The notes beneath the pieces are model-generated. The model saw only the letters and a list, made by a program, of their open reading frames with translations. It was not told the origin of the DNA and did no database searches. The position numbers and the translations under genes were made by a program. Below, piece after piece: positions 9,041-19,383 of a stretch of 21,106 bases of DNA (positions are counted from its first letter, which is position 1; each line of letters begins with the position of its first letter). The stretch covers positions 1 to 21,106 of the forward strand of contig JAUCBJ010006307.1 of the NCBI GenBank assembly GCA_032718475.1, read 5' to 3'. This DNA comes from Nemertoderma westbladi. Taxonomy: Eukaryota; Xenacoelomorpha; Nemertodermatida; Nemertodermatidae.

Positions 9041-10015
9041 AACCTGAAACTTTTATCGAGGCTTGGCCTGCGGTTTGGAGTAGAAACAGTTCCACACCAA
9101 TAATAATAAATACCCCTGAACCCTTGGGATCCATTGACTGCAATCAGCAGGGACGCGTTTGTTAATAGACCTACTAATGAGCCAAAGTATAATGTAACTT
9201 CTTTTCATGTGTTTCATCAATTTAAATTGATATTTCCAAGTAAAAGATACAGCATGGATAAAGACTGACGGATCCAGCTACTCCATTCAAAAGGTTACAC
9301 TGGCCGACATTTATATTTATAGATAAGTTGAAACGTTCGGAAAATATTTAGCTATGCTAAAGCATGCGATAATTAATTATCTACCGTAGTAAATGTTATA
9401 TAATCAATAAAAACTGACAATAAAAAGAAAATAATAACGTCGCATCGTCCATATCGTCGTTTGTAACGCCTCTCTACGAAACGAACAGATATATTTATCA
9501 TAAACATATTTACTAATTATATATTTATTGCCTAATTTGTTTAGAACAATTGGATTTCAATCTTAAACTTTTAATCAAAATTAAACTCCAGAAATTTATA
9601 CAATGTTCCATTTCGTGTATATTTAATAGATTGTTAGATGAATCTCAAATATTTATATTCACAGACCCTATTTATTTATTGTAGCGTAATAATATTATCA
9701 TAATATTAATCATGTTTTATTTTATTTGAGAGAGGCGAGGCTCCTTCAATACGATCACAAAAATATTGTTGCGATGGTGTATCTAATGTTCGTTCATGTA
9801 AATTCATAATACAAAACTTGTTTTTGGAATCGGAGATAACGACTGAACGAACAGGTTTCGGTTTTAAAGAATTTTGGTAAAGGAACAAGAGATAACTTAA
9901 ATAGAGTTGCAGTTGGTGTGTGAAAAAAGAACAACCGAAAGTATTTCTGAAAGGGGGCCCAATAATTATCGATAACATATTATTGTGTGATTATTGTAGA
10001 TAAAGAGAACTGTAC

Positions 10016-10819
10016 CTCGTTGGCCTTCATGTTGTACAAACTAATGAGCGAGGATAAGTAGAGAAGATAGAATCCCTTTAGTTGGCGTTGTTTCGGAGGT
10101 AGATTGGTTGCGCGATGGGTAACCCATCGTGGGTGGGGGGTGTCGGGAAGCGCGAGCGAGTCTAGGAACCCGTCGACCCAACCCTGGAGCTCCTGGGAGT
10201 CCGGGGGAGGCGGTAGAACGTCCCGAGCGAGGTCGTAGATATCGGCGGGAGTGACCGCGTTCCGGTTCGGCGGAGGGATCGCCGATGCCGACTCAGTCGA
10301 CGACGACCGATCCAACGTAACTTCCGCCTTCAGTTTCGCAACCGCGGATCTTAGCGATTCGTTCTCCAACGGAAGTCCCACATTATTCTCGATGGATCTC
10401 TTCGCTCGGGAACTCCCGAAAGCGAGAATCGTTTCTTCGCGTTGTTGTCTCGCCGATAGATTACTGAAGTCCCTGGAGGATCCGGGTTGTTTGTGACGAG
10501 TTCCACCCTCCACATCGTCTATCCCCTCCACTACCGGTCGCACGCGAATCCGTTCAAATGGAATCACGTCCGTCACTAACCTACTCTCCTTGTCTACCTC
10601 CACTAACGCGTACTTCCAGGGTGGTTCTGCAGGGCGACGCAGGGTATCTCCGGTGTAGGTGACCTTGGAGGCACCCGCCTCAGGTTTGCGTTTAGGAATG
10701 CCCGTTATCTTTATCCGATGAGGGTTTGCGCTTACTTCCCGACGCCACTCCACGTCCGGCTCAAAGGCTCGCTGAGCTAATGAGCAGACTTGAATGATAT
10801 TCGACATCATATATATCAT
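10016..10819 (-). CDS. POLR1E: RNA polymerase I subunit RPA49/PAF53, 5' or internal coding exon
   Basis: An open frame of 268 codons ends at donor GAG|GTACAG (phase 0), matching the exon at 8210-7845. Family landmarks are in order. KRKPEAGASKVTYTG is at about residues 43-57 (the KR...LxYVG region of the N-terminal dimerisation domain), with PPWKYALVEVDKES...DVIPFERIRVRP at about 65-95. ILAFGSSRAKRS lies at about 130-141 (the family's AFGxxxxKR), NESLRSAVAKLKAE at about 152-165, and IPPPNRNAVTPADIYDL at about 180-197. RQLKGFYLLYLSSLISLYNMKANE closes the exon, as the start of the C-terminal tandem winged helix. The two exons give about 389 residues against roughly 415-420 in human and yeast, and about 40 are missing before the KR motif. 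Either a short upstream exon exists or ATG 10819 is not the true start. The ATGs at 10819, 10810 and 10807 are alternatives. AT-rich flank just upstream contrasts with the GC-richer exon. Confidence 0.85.
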
Positions 10820-11591
10820 ATATCATATATAACTTGTATAGTATAAGCTATCGCTATCTGCCAGTCTGCCCTGCCCCTACTTCACTGCTACCGGCTGACC
10901 GGTAATACCTAAAAACAGATTAGTCAGCCAGTCAGCACTGTCAGACTGTCAGACTGTATGCACTGCATGTATGCTAGTGTGCTAGAGTAGGGAATGTAGC
11001 AATGTAGGTCTAACTAAATCCATCAATCATCCGTAAATTGCTTCAGTCTGGCTTTAGTGTTTAGATTTCAGGATTTAGATCCCAGATCCCACTGCTCTCT
11101 GTTCTGGCGCAGCTGCAGCATGGAAATGAACCTAGGCCTCCAGATCTACCATTTTCCAAACTTTATTTGCCAACAACTGAACAAGACAATTAATACGGTC
11201 CAGCAGCAAGGCCTACAAAAAAACTGCTACTTCTACTTCTAGTAGGTCTTGTCCAGCAGTCGTACCGGTACCGCGTACCGGTACTTACTGTAATAATGAA
11301 ATAGGTAGTAAGGCAGATAGGCCTAAATATTGTAAAACACTGAATGAGCACAAACCGGGCGAACAATTTGAATTTCCCTCCTCCTCCTCTTATCGTCGTA
11401 ATATCTGTAACATGATTCAACAACGCCGGGTGCTATGTGACCAGCTGACAGCAACGACCGATAAGTGTTATTCTAATGCTATTCTAACCGAAACAATAAT
11501 CGGTAGGCCTAGTCAAGTGTGGTTGGCGACGGTGGATGTGTTTCTAACCAAAGCAATAAACTAAAAGGAACATGTTACAGCATGGGTGTGG
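10820..11591. other. Region upstream of POLR1E exon
   Basis: No exon is proven. It includes an ATATATC-rich stretch (10808-10830), short repeats of CAGACTGT at about 10938-10957, and a palindromic pair of TACCGGTA motifs (11263-11270 and 11275-11282) separated by CCGC. A 5' exon of POLR1E could hide here, but I could not find a stretch matching the family's N-terminus. Confidence 0.4.
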
Positions 11592-11656
11592 GGGCACTGC
11601 ACTGTGTAAATACGGTATACCATATGAAATAAAATAGCGACCTAGAGTAGCCACTC
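11592..11656. repeat. 65-bp direct repeat, LINE 3' side (probable TSD)
   Basis: This 65-bp stretch is repeated at 13116-13181 with two substitutions and one inserted base. The pair brackets the minus-strand LINE exactly: this copy follows its 3' tail (TAGTAGTAGTAG on the minus strand, 11668-11657). It is best read as an unusually long target-site duplication. Confidence 0.85.
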
Positions 11657-11786
11657 TACTACTACTAGGTCGAGCGAACTCAGACAGTGGAAATGAGACC
11701 CTTCCAGGCTTCCCGATTCTCCATAGTTTTCGCAATTTCGTTTCTCCCAAGTTCAGTATCCCTTAAAAAGCCGAAATCTTGGCCGA

Positions 11787-11846
11787 AATCTAAACCAGTC
11801 GCCGAGAATCTAAACCAGTCGCCGAGAATCTGAACCAGTCGCCGAC
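11787..11846. repeat. 20-bp tandem triplication inside the LINE
   Basis: Three units of AATCTRAACCAGTCGCCGAG-type sequence (11787-11806, 11807-11826, 11827-11846), the third with two changes. It sits at a point where the LINE ORF lacks part of its C-terminal region, so it arose after or together with a deletion in the element. Confidence 0.85.
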
Positions 11847-13085
11847 ATTTTCATATTTTTGAAGCCCACGGCGCCCCATAGCAGTGTCCACTGAATCTTA
11901 ATCTGCGTTCACGGAGGGTGGTTGATACAGGCGGTATTGTACCATAAAGCTCGGCGTTTGTCATGTGTTGTCTCCAGCTGATGTTTAGGGCTGCCCTTAG
12001 TAGTCTTCCATCAATTCGTGGTCCAAGTGATTTAGTCAGTGTCCAGGTCTCACCCCCGTATAAAAATACACTTTCCACTGTGGCTCGAAAGAACTTAGTC
12101 TTCGGGTGCCTGGAGAGATCTGATTTCCAGATAGTATCCATTTTTGATAGAGCTACCCAAGCCTTTGCTTTCCTAACTTGATCCAAGGTACTGGAAGTCG
12201 TCGACCTTCCTTAGTTGATTATTATCAATGGTTGTCAAGTTTCCATCAACATTAAAGGTCATGAATTCGGTCTTTGTAGAATTTATATGCAATCCAACCT
12301 CCTTAGCAGCCCTCTCCACTTTATTTAGTAGTAGAAGCTGTGCATCTGCTAGCGTATTAGAGAGCAGGGCGATGTCATCCGCAAAGTCGGTGTCTGTGAC
12401 TGTAGTTGCCGGATATCTACTACTTCTGCGTTCTTGAAGTGTGAATCCCAGATCTTCACCCTTTGTGGCCTTCCTCATTGCGTAATCCAGCACAATTACA
12501 AATAGTAATGGTGCTAATGTGTCACCTTGCAGTACGCCAGCCAGGATTGAGAAAAACTCAGTTTCACCATCTGGTAAGAGTACCTGCGCTTGTGTCAGAA
12601 TATAACAATCCAATGCCAGCAACAATTACTTCTGGTATTCCATAAGCTCTTAGGATTTCAAGCATTTTGCCTCTATGGATTGAGTCGAATGCCTTTTTGA
12701 AGTCCACAAAAGTCATGACTGCAGGGAGATTCTTTGACTTAATTCCTTCAATCAGTCTCCGTAGTGCAAGTATCTGAGCTATTGTTGATCTACTTGGTCG
12801 AAATCCGTTTTGGCTCTTACGCAGTAGTTTCTCTATGTGAGGCCTAATCCTATATAGAATCATTTTATTGTATATTTTGGCAGCTACCACAAGCAGACAG
12901 ATCCCACGATAGTTTGTTGGTATGCCGAGGTCTCCTTTCTTGGGGAGAGGCTTTAGTTGACCTTTAGTCCAAATTGGTGGTGGCTTTTCCCCTTTTAACA
13001 TCCGGTTGCAAACATTCAATAATGGTCTGTTTAGCACTCCTGTTTTACATACCTCCGCTAGGATTTCATCTAATCCACTCGCTTT

Positions 13086-13115
13086 ATTATTGGACATGCA
13101 CTGCATTATTGGACA
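13086..13115. repeat. 11-bp microduplication at the LINE 5' junction
   Basis: ATTATTGGACA occurs at 13086-13096 (LINE sequence) and again at 13105-13115 (next to the target duplication), separated by TGCACTGC, which copies the end of the target repeat. Such filler is typical of template jumping at the 5' end during target-primed reverse transcription. Confidence 0.75.
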
Positions 13116-13181
13116 GGGCACTGCACTGTGTAAATACGGTATACTATATGAAATATAATAGCGACCTAGAGTTAGCCACTC
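13116..13181. repeat. 65-bp direct repeat, LINE 5' side (probable TSD)
   Basis: Partner of 11592-11656 (66 nt here because of one extra T). It lies directly upstream of the LINE's truncated 5' end on the minus strand. Confidence 0.85.
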
Positions 13182-13439
13182 ACCTGCTGTTTAATAACTT
13201 AAATTTATAACCCGAAAAAATAAAAGAAATACATGAGTCACAATAATCTCCCATGAATACTTAATAACTCATTAATAATAAATTAGAATTCTGGCAAAGG
13301 AATCTTCTCAGATAACATAAAAGGTAAATGTTTAGGTTGAGTAGCACTGCGGGTAATAGTGGCCGAAGAACTCTCCACCAGTGAGACTATATTGGATGTG
13401 TGGGAGTGGAAGGCGCGTAGCTATTAATGAGAATTAGTA

Positions 13440-15090
13440 GAGATTACAGTAGTTTGTGTGTGATGACACGTGTGTGAAATGTTTGTGACATATGTGTGAC
13501 ATCTGTGTGACACGTGTGTGACATATGTGTGACATCTGTGTAACACGTGTGTGACATGTGGGTGACATGTGGGTGACACGTGTGTGACATGTGGGTGACA
13601 CGTGTGTGACATGTGGGTGACATCTGTGTGACACTTGTGGGACCACATGTGTGACAGGTGGTTGACACATGTGTAACACGTGTGCGACACGTATGTGACA
13701 GGTATTTGACACATGTGTAACACGAGTGCGACACGTATGTGACAGGTAGTTGACAAATGTGTGACACGTGTGCGATAAGTATGTGACGGTTAGGTGACAC
13801 GTGTGTGACTCGTGTGTGACACGTGTGCGACACGTATGTGACAGGTAGTTGACACATGTGTGACACGTGTGGGATAAGTATGTGAAGGGTAGGTGACACG
13901 TGTGTGACACGTGTGTGACTCGTGTGTGACACGTGTGTGACTCGTGTGTGACACGTGTGTGACTCGTGTGTGACACGTGTGCGACACGTATGTGACGGGT
14001 AAGTGACACGTGTGTGACACATGTGTGAGACGTGTGTGACATGAGGGTGGCATGTGTGTGACATGTGGGTGACACGTGTGTGACATGTGGGTGACACGTG
14101 TGTGACATGTGGGTGACATCTGTGTGACACTTGTGTGAAACTTGTGGGACCACATGTGTGACTCGTGTGCGACACGTATGTGACAGGTAGTTGACACATG
14201 TGTAACACGTGTGCGACACGTATGTGACAGGTATTTGACACATGTGTAACACGAGTGCGACACGTATGTGACAGGTAGTTGACAAATGTGTGACACGTGT
14301 GGGATAAGTATGTGACGGGTAGGTTACACGTGTGTGACACGTGTGTGACTCGTGTGTGACACGTGTGTGACTCGTGTGTGACACGTGTGTGACTCGTGTG
14401 TGACACGTGTGCGACACGTATGTGACGGTTAGGTGACACGTGTGTGACACGTGTGTGACTCGTGTGTGACACGTGTGCGACACGTATGTGACAGGTAGTT
14501 GACACATGTGTGACACGTGTGGGATAAGTATGTGACGGGTAGGTTACACGTGTGTGACACGTGTGTGACTCGTGTGTGACACGTATGTGACAGGTAGTTG
14601 ACACATGTGTGACACGTGTGCGACACGTATGTGACGGTTAGGAGACACGTGTGTGACACGTGTGTGACTCGTGTGTGACACGTGTGCGACACGTATGTGA
14701 CGGGTAGGTGACACGTGTGTGACACATGTGTGACACATGTGTGAGACGTGTGTGACTCGTGTGTGACACGTGTGCGACACGTGTGCGACGGGTAGGTGAC
14801 ACGTGTGTGACACGTGTGTGACACGTGTGTGACTCGTGTGTGACACGTGTGTGACTCGTGTGTGACACGTGTGTGACTCGTGTGTGACACGTATGTGACA
14901 GGTAGTTGACACATGTGTGACACGTGTGCGACACGTGTGTGACGGTTAGGTGACACGTGTGTGACACGTGTGTAACTCGTGTGTGACACGTGTGCGACAC
15001 GTATGTGACGGGTAGGTGACACGTGTGTGACACATGTGTGACACATGTGTGAGACGTGTGTGACACATGTGTGACTCGTGTTTGACATCA
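13440..15090. repeat. 11-bp minisatellite rich in CACGTG, about 150 units
   Basis: The base unit on the plus strand is ACACGTGTGTG, with many variants (GTGTGCGACAC, GTATGTGACAG, GTAGTTGACAC, ATGTGTGACAC, GTATGTGACGG). Variant units occur in a fixed order, giving a higher-order repeat. For example the segment from 13661 recurs from 14190, 529 nt away, about 48 units. The minus strand has no stop codon in the consensus, so all three minus frames are open for hundreds of codons (SHTCHTRVTHV-like). These are artefacts of the repeat, not genes. The array lies between the LINE and the 3' flank of the unknown gene. Confidence 0.96.
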
Positions 15091-16269
15091 TTTCGTATGT
15101 AACTCAATCACCGTAACCGGCAGTGAATAGCAAAAGGAAATCGATTTATTATAATTTAATCGTCAGAATATAAATTCGCTAAATAAATACAAAAAGACTA
15201 AAGACGTTTACAATAAATGGCATATTTACAATAAAAGTACTAAAAATAATATTAACAAAACGCCATAAGTTCTCTTAAGTAACAAAATGTCGTACTAACT
15301 GATATTGTATAGCTAATAAACTGGTCCAAAAATATATCAGGATGTCACGCATTTATTGTCAGAACAATCCGCGATTATAATATTTACTTGTGAGTCTATA
15401 GAGGGCATTAGGGGCGAGCCACACGACGTGTACATCTGTAAACTGAGTGTCAATAAACACCTACAAAAAATATTCAAAATCACAAATAATAGAAAATTAA
15501 AAATAATAATAAGACATTACCGTCAGAGTGTTTCATATTAATTAAAATTAAAATAATCCTGGAATTATTTAAGTGAAAGAAATAAAATGTAATATTAATA
15601 AAAAAAATAATAGCAATAATATCTATACGATGTGTTAGCAAGTTATAGTGGAATATTCAATATAAGTTAATCATAAAGGAATTCAACCAAATACCGATGT
15701 GTCAAAATAACGGGAGACCTCTAAATAATTAACCCGAGAATACTCAATACAGTGCGGCAAGAAGTGCAAACAATCACAACATTTACCAACTAAAAATAAA
15801 TTCAAATAAATATACAAATATTTACAATTAATTTTATAGTTAGTAAAAACTTTAAGTACTTATTATTATTAGCACCAACTAAAACTAAAAAATACGGCTA
15901 CAAAAATGTTATGGAATGTGGGAATATTATTATAGAGAACCAGATAGCTAAAACGGGAGTGTAAGTAGATAGAAAGCGATCTGAGTGCGGGATATAGTTG
16001 TTTAATCTCCACTGGAATGGAATGACTTGGTGGGTTGAACATCGACCTTCAGGTACCGAGAATTCGTAAAGTTTATAGCTGGACTGTTAAACGATTCTAA
16101 CTGTAGATCCGGCCAAATTACAGAATAACATCTGTATAAAGTTACACTGGTAATAACCATCCTATGGTTGAGACATGGTAGAAGCCTGACCTACGTCGTC
16201 ATGGGATGATATCTTTATCGAAACGCCAAATCCAATGTTATATAATAACATAGTAGAGTCAATAGGGGA
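15091..16269 (-). other. 3' flank of the unknown gene, very AT-rich
   Basis: The 3' UTR of the unidentified gene should start at 16269 and run leftwards. A minus-strand ATTAAA candidate lies near 16004-15999, and an AATAAA near 15149-15144. Otherwise the stretch is AT-rich with scattered AATAAT/TTTACAATAAA motifs and no convincing exon. The plus-strand open frame 15356-15541 has no family features. Confidence 0.45.
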
Positions 16270-16387
16270 CTATATATGTTCGGGTAACCTCTGTGAACGT
16301 TTACTTAGGTAAGGCGACACCACTGATTTAAACTTCCCTCCACCGGAAGTGGACCACGAGTCTCGATTGTTGTCTAGCAACGCCGTC
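16270..16387 (-). CDS. Last coding exon of an unrecognised Ser/Arg-rich protein
   Basis: The minus-strand acceptor TATTTATTTTACAG ends at 16388. The first base, G16387, completes the codon left open (AG) by the exon at 19383-19238. The next 38 codons read TALLDNNRDSWSTSGGGKFK then SVVSPYLSKRSQRLPEHI, and end at TAG (16272-16270). The other two phases hit stops: one at 19 codons and one within 4. Only the phase required by the upstream exon stays open, which is strong evidence for the exon. The peptide is hydrophilic, rich in Ser, Lys and Arg, without a membrane segment, and looks like a disordered C-terminal tail. I do not recognise the family. The preceding intron is nearly all minisatellite. 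Confidence 0.78.
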
Positions 16388-19237
16388 CTGTAAAATAAAT
16401 ATTACATTATGAGTATTTAGTAGCAATGAACCATTATTACCTTAGTAAACAAGTCTAAATGATCTTTATTTGTGTGTGTTTCTATAATTTAGTAATCCAG
16501 TTCCATTTAATTCCACTATTTGAAATCCAGATAATCCGATAAAACAATAATTTTGGTACAGTTTATATCTAATTGTATTATACTGGCCACCCTAATAAAT
16601 ATCCCACCTGGCCACCCTAATAAATATCCCACCTGGCCACCCTAATAAATATCCCACCTGGCCATCCTAATAAATATCCCACCTGGCCACCCTAATAAAT
16701 ATCCCACCTGGCCACCCTAATAAATATCCCACCTGGCCACCCTAATAAATATCCCACCTGGCCAACCTAATAAATATCCCACCTGGCCACCCTAATAAAT
16801 ATCCCACCTAGCCACCCTAATAAATATCCCACCTGGCCGCCCTAATAAATATCCCACCTGGCCGCCCTAATAAATATCCCACCTGGCCACCCTAATAAAT
16901 ATCCCACCTGGCCACCCTAATAAATATCCCACCTGGCCACCCTAATAAATATCCCACCTGGCCGCCCTAATAAATATCCCACCTGGCCACCCTAATAAAT
17001 ATCCCACCTGGCCACCCTAATAAATATCCCACCTGGCCACCCTAATAAATATCCCACCTGGCCAACCTAATAAATATCCCACCTGGCCACCCTAATAAAT
17101 ATCCCACCTGGCCACCCTAATAAATATCCCACCTGGCCACCCTAATAAATATCCCACCTGGCCACCCTAATAAATATCCCACCTGGCCACCCTAATAAAT
17201 ATCCCACCTGGCCGCCCTAATAAATATCCCACCTGGCCACCCTAATAAATATCCCACCTGGCCACCCTAATAAATATCCCACCTGGCCACCCTAATAAAT
17301 ATCCCACCTGGCCTGGCCACCCTAATAAATATCCCACCTGGCCACCCTAATAAATATCCCACCTGGCCACCCTAATAAATATCCCACCTGGCCACCCTAA
17401 TAAATATCCCACCTGGCCGCCCTAATAAATATCCCACCTGGCCATCCTAATAAATATCCCACCTGGCCACCCTAATAAATATCCCACCTGCCTGGCCACC
17501 CTAATAAATATCCCACCTGGCCACCCTAATAAATATCCCACCTGGCCACCCTAATAAATATCCCACCTGGCCTGGCCACCCTAATAAATATCCCACCTGG
17601 CCACCCTAATAAATATCCCACCTGGCCACCCTAATAAATATCCCACCTGGCCACCCTAATAAATATCCCACCTGGCCACCCTAATAAATATCCCACCTGG
17701 CCACCCTAATAAATATCCCACCTGGCCTGGCCACCCTAATAAATATCCCACCTGGCCACCCTAATAAATATCCCACCTGGCCACCCTAATAAATATCCCA
17801 CCTGGCCTGGCCACCCTAATAAATATCCCACCTGGCCACCCTAATAAATATCCCACCTGGCCACCCTAATAAATATCCCACCTGGCCATCCTAATAAATA
17901 TCCCACCTGGCCACCCTAATAAATATCCCACCTGGCCTGGCCACCCTAATAAATATCCCACCTGGCCACCCTAATAAATATCCCACCTGGCCACCCTAAT
18001 AAATATCCCACCTGGCCACCCTAATAAATATCCCACCTGGCCAACCTAATAAATATCCCACCTGGCCAACCTAATAAATATCCCACCTGGCCGCCCTAAT
18101 ACATATCCCACCTGGCCGCCCTAATAAATATCCCACCTGGCCACCCTAATAAATATCCCACCTGGCCACCCTAATAAATATCCCACCTGGCCACCCTAAT
18201 AAATATCCCACCTGGCCAACCTAATAAATATCCCACCTGGCCAACCTAATAAATATCCCACCTGGCCAACGCCACCCTAATAAATATCCCACCTGGCCAT
18301 CCTAATAAATATCCCACCTGGCCGCCCTAATAAATATCCCACCTGGCCATCCTAATAAATATCCCACCTGGCCATCCTAATAAATATCCCACCTGGCCAA
18401 CCTAATAAATATCCCACCTGGCCGCCCTAATACATATCCCACCTGGCCGCCCTAATAAATATCCCACCTGGCCACCCTAATAAATATCCCACCTGGCCAT
18501 CCTAATAAATATCCCACCTGGCCACCCTAATAAATATCCCACCTGGCCACCCTAATAAATATCCCACCTGGCCAACGCCACCCTAATAAATATCCCACCT
18601 GGCCACCCTAATAAATATCCCACCTGGCCATCCTAATAAATATCCCACCTGGCCACCCTAATAAATATCCCACCTGGCCGCCCTAATAAATATCCCACCT
18701 GGCCACCCTAATAAATATCCCACCTGGCCGCCCTAATAAATATCCCGCCTGGCCACCCTAATAAATATCCCACCTGGCCACCCTAATAAATATCCCACCT
18801 GGCCACCCTAATAAATATCCCACCTGGCCGCCCTAATAAATATCCCACCTGGCCACCCTAATAAATATCCCACCTGGCCACCCTAATAAATATCCCACCT
18901 GGCCACCCTAATAAATATCCCACCTGGCCTGGCCACCCTAATAAATATCCCACCTGGCTGCCCTAATAAATATCCCACCTGGCCAACGCCACCCTAATAA
19001 ATATCCCACCTGGCCACCACCCTAATAAATATCCCACCTGGCCACCCTAATAAATATCCCACCTGGCCACCCTAATAAATATCCCACCTGGCCACCCTAA
19101 TAAATATCCCACCTGGCCACCATAATAAATATCCCACCTGGCCACCCTAATAAATATCCCACCTGGCCGCCCTAATAAATATCCCACCTGCCCACCCTAA
19201 TAAATATCCCACCTGGCCGCCCTAATAAATATCCCAC
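16388..19237 (-). other. Intron of the unknown gene, mostly minisatellite (2850 nt)
   Basis: The donor is GCCAG|GTGGGA (GT at 19237-19236) and the acceptor TTTTACAG ends at 16388. About 2650 nt are the 25-bp array. Only some 190 nt next to the acceptor are unique. The intron therefore begins inside the first repeat unit. Confidence 0.78.
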
Positions 19238-19248
19238 CTGGCCATCCT
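16583..19248 (-). repeat. 25-bp minisatellite seeded at a 5' splice site, about 105 units
   Basis: On the minus strand each unit reads GGCCAG followed by GTGGGATATTTATTAGGGT. The first unit overlaps the exon end at 19383-19238: the exon closes with ATGGCCAG and the intron starts GTGGGATATTT. Every later unit therefore repeats the same CAG|GTGGGA donor. Units vary mainly at one dinucleotide (plus-strand GGCCACCC, GGCCGCCC, GGCCATCC, GGCCAACC), and about ten junctions carry a 5-bp CTGGC or a GCCAAC insertion. Each unit contains TATTAG, which supplies an in-frame stop (WDIY*) right after the authentic donor. Confidence 0.95.
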
Positions 19249-19383
19249 GGCTGTCGTTATAGACTTCCTGCCATTGGCTGAGCCAATTCTTTGCGCCACT
19301 GGTGGCCGTCGCTCAACTTGACCAATCACGGGAGCTCCCGGATTCATTGTGTACATTTGTTGCCCGGTTACATTTTCTTGAAC
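19238..19383 (-). CDS. Internal coding exon of the unrecognised gene
   Basis: The minus-strand acceptor CCTTCCCATTGTTTTAG ends at 19384. The 146-nt exon opens in phase 0 with VQENVTGQQMYTMNPGAPV, continues IGQVERRPPVAQRIGSANGR and KSITTARMA, and leaves two bases (AG) at donor CAG|GTGGGA. It joins in phase to both neighbours: the exon at 20358-20201 ends in phase 0 and the one at 16387 needs one base. Two inverted CCAAT-like motifs here are explained by the coding sequence. The peptide is polar and basic with no domain I can name. The last seven or eight bases of the exon belong to the repeat unit of the array that fills the following intron. Confidence 0.8.

Larger units (their letters stand above)
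8211..10015 (-). other. POLR1E intron (1805 nt)
   Basis: The minus-strand donor is GAG|GTACAG (GT at 10015-10014) and the acceptor ends TTTAG at 8211. The intron is AT-rich. It holds a C24 tract (8535-8558) and a tRNA-like SINE fragment at about 8740-9040, in the same orientation as the gene. Between 9040 and 10015 I see nothing beyond AT-rich sequence. The open frame at 9978-9706 (minus) has no recognisable domain and no supported splice sites. Confidence 0.8.
11657..13115 (-). mobile_element. 5'-truncated, decayed LINE (reverse transcriptase part)
   Basis: A non-LTR retrotransposon remnant, read on the minus strand. Frame 1 (13096 to about 12590) carries NNKASGLDEI, PLPKKGD...NYRGICLL, NGFRPSRSTIAQI and VMTFVDFKKAFDSIHR, i.e. 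early RT palm/finger motifs. A frameshift near 12590 leads to frame 2 (to 12173) with GVLQGDTLAPLLFVIVLDYA and the catalytic FADDIALL (YxDD box variant). Another break near 12180 leads to frame 3 (to 11851) with ESVFLYGGETWTLT and STTLRERRLRFSGHC. After a deletion and a 20-bp triplication, the C-terminus TELGRNEIAKTMENREAW...STV ends at TGA 11682-11680. A (TAG)4 tail closes it. The endonuclease domain is missing through 5' truncation. Flanking 65-bp repeats mark the insertion. It is non-functional. The clade is not assigned. Confidence 0.9.

Noticed and set aside
9706-9978. Minus-strand 90-codon frame inside the POLR1E intron
   Set aside because: AT-rich, no domain, no splice sites in phase with either POLR1E exon, and the protein is continuous without it.
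11338-11460. Minus-strand frame with YYDDKRRRREIQIVRP as a possible POLR1E 5' exon
   Set aside because: It superficially resembles the KR-rich region, but that region is already present in exon 10819-10016, and no in-phase donor was found.
11592-13181. The 65-bp direct repeats as LTRs of a short retroelement
   Set aside because: They are too short, lack TG...CA ends, and the internal ORF is a LINE-type RT ending in a microsatellite tail.
19264-19325. Inverted CCAAT motifs suggesting a plus-strand promoter with a start at 19391
   Set aside because: The motifs lie inside the minus-strand exon 19383-19238, whose coding sequence and splice sites explain them.
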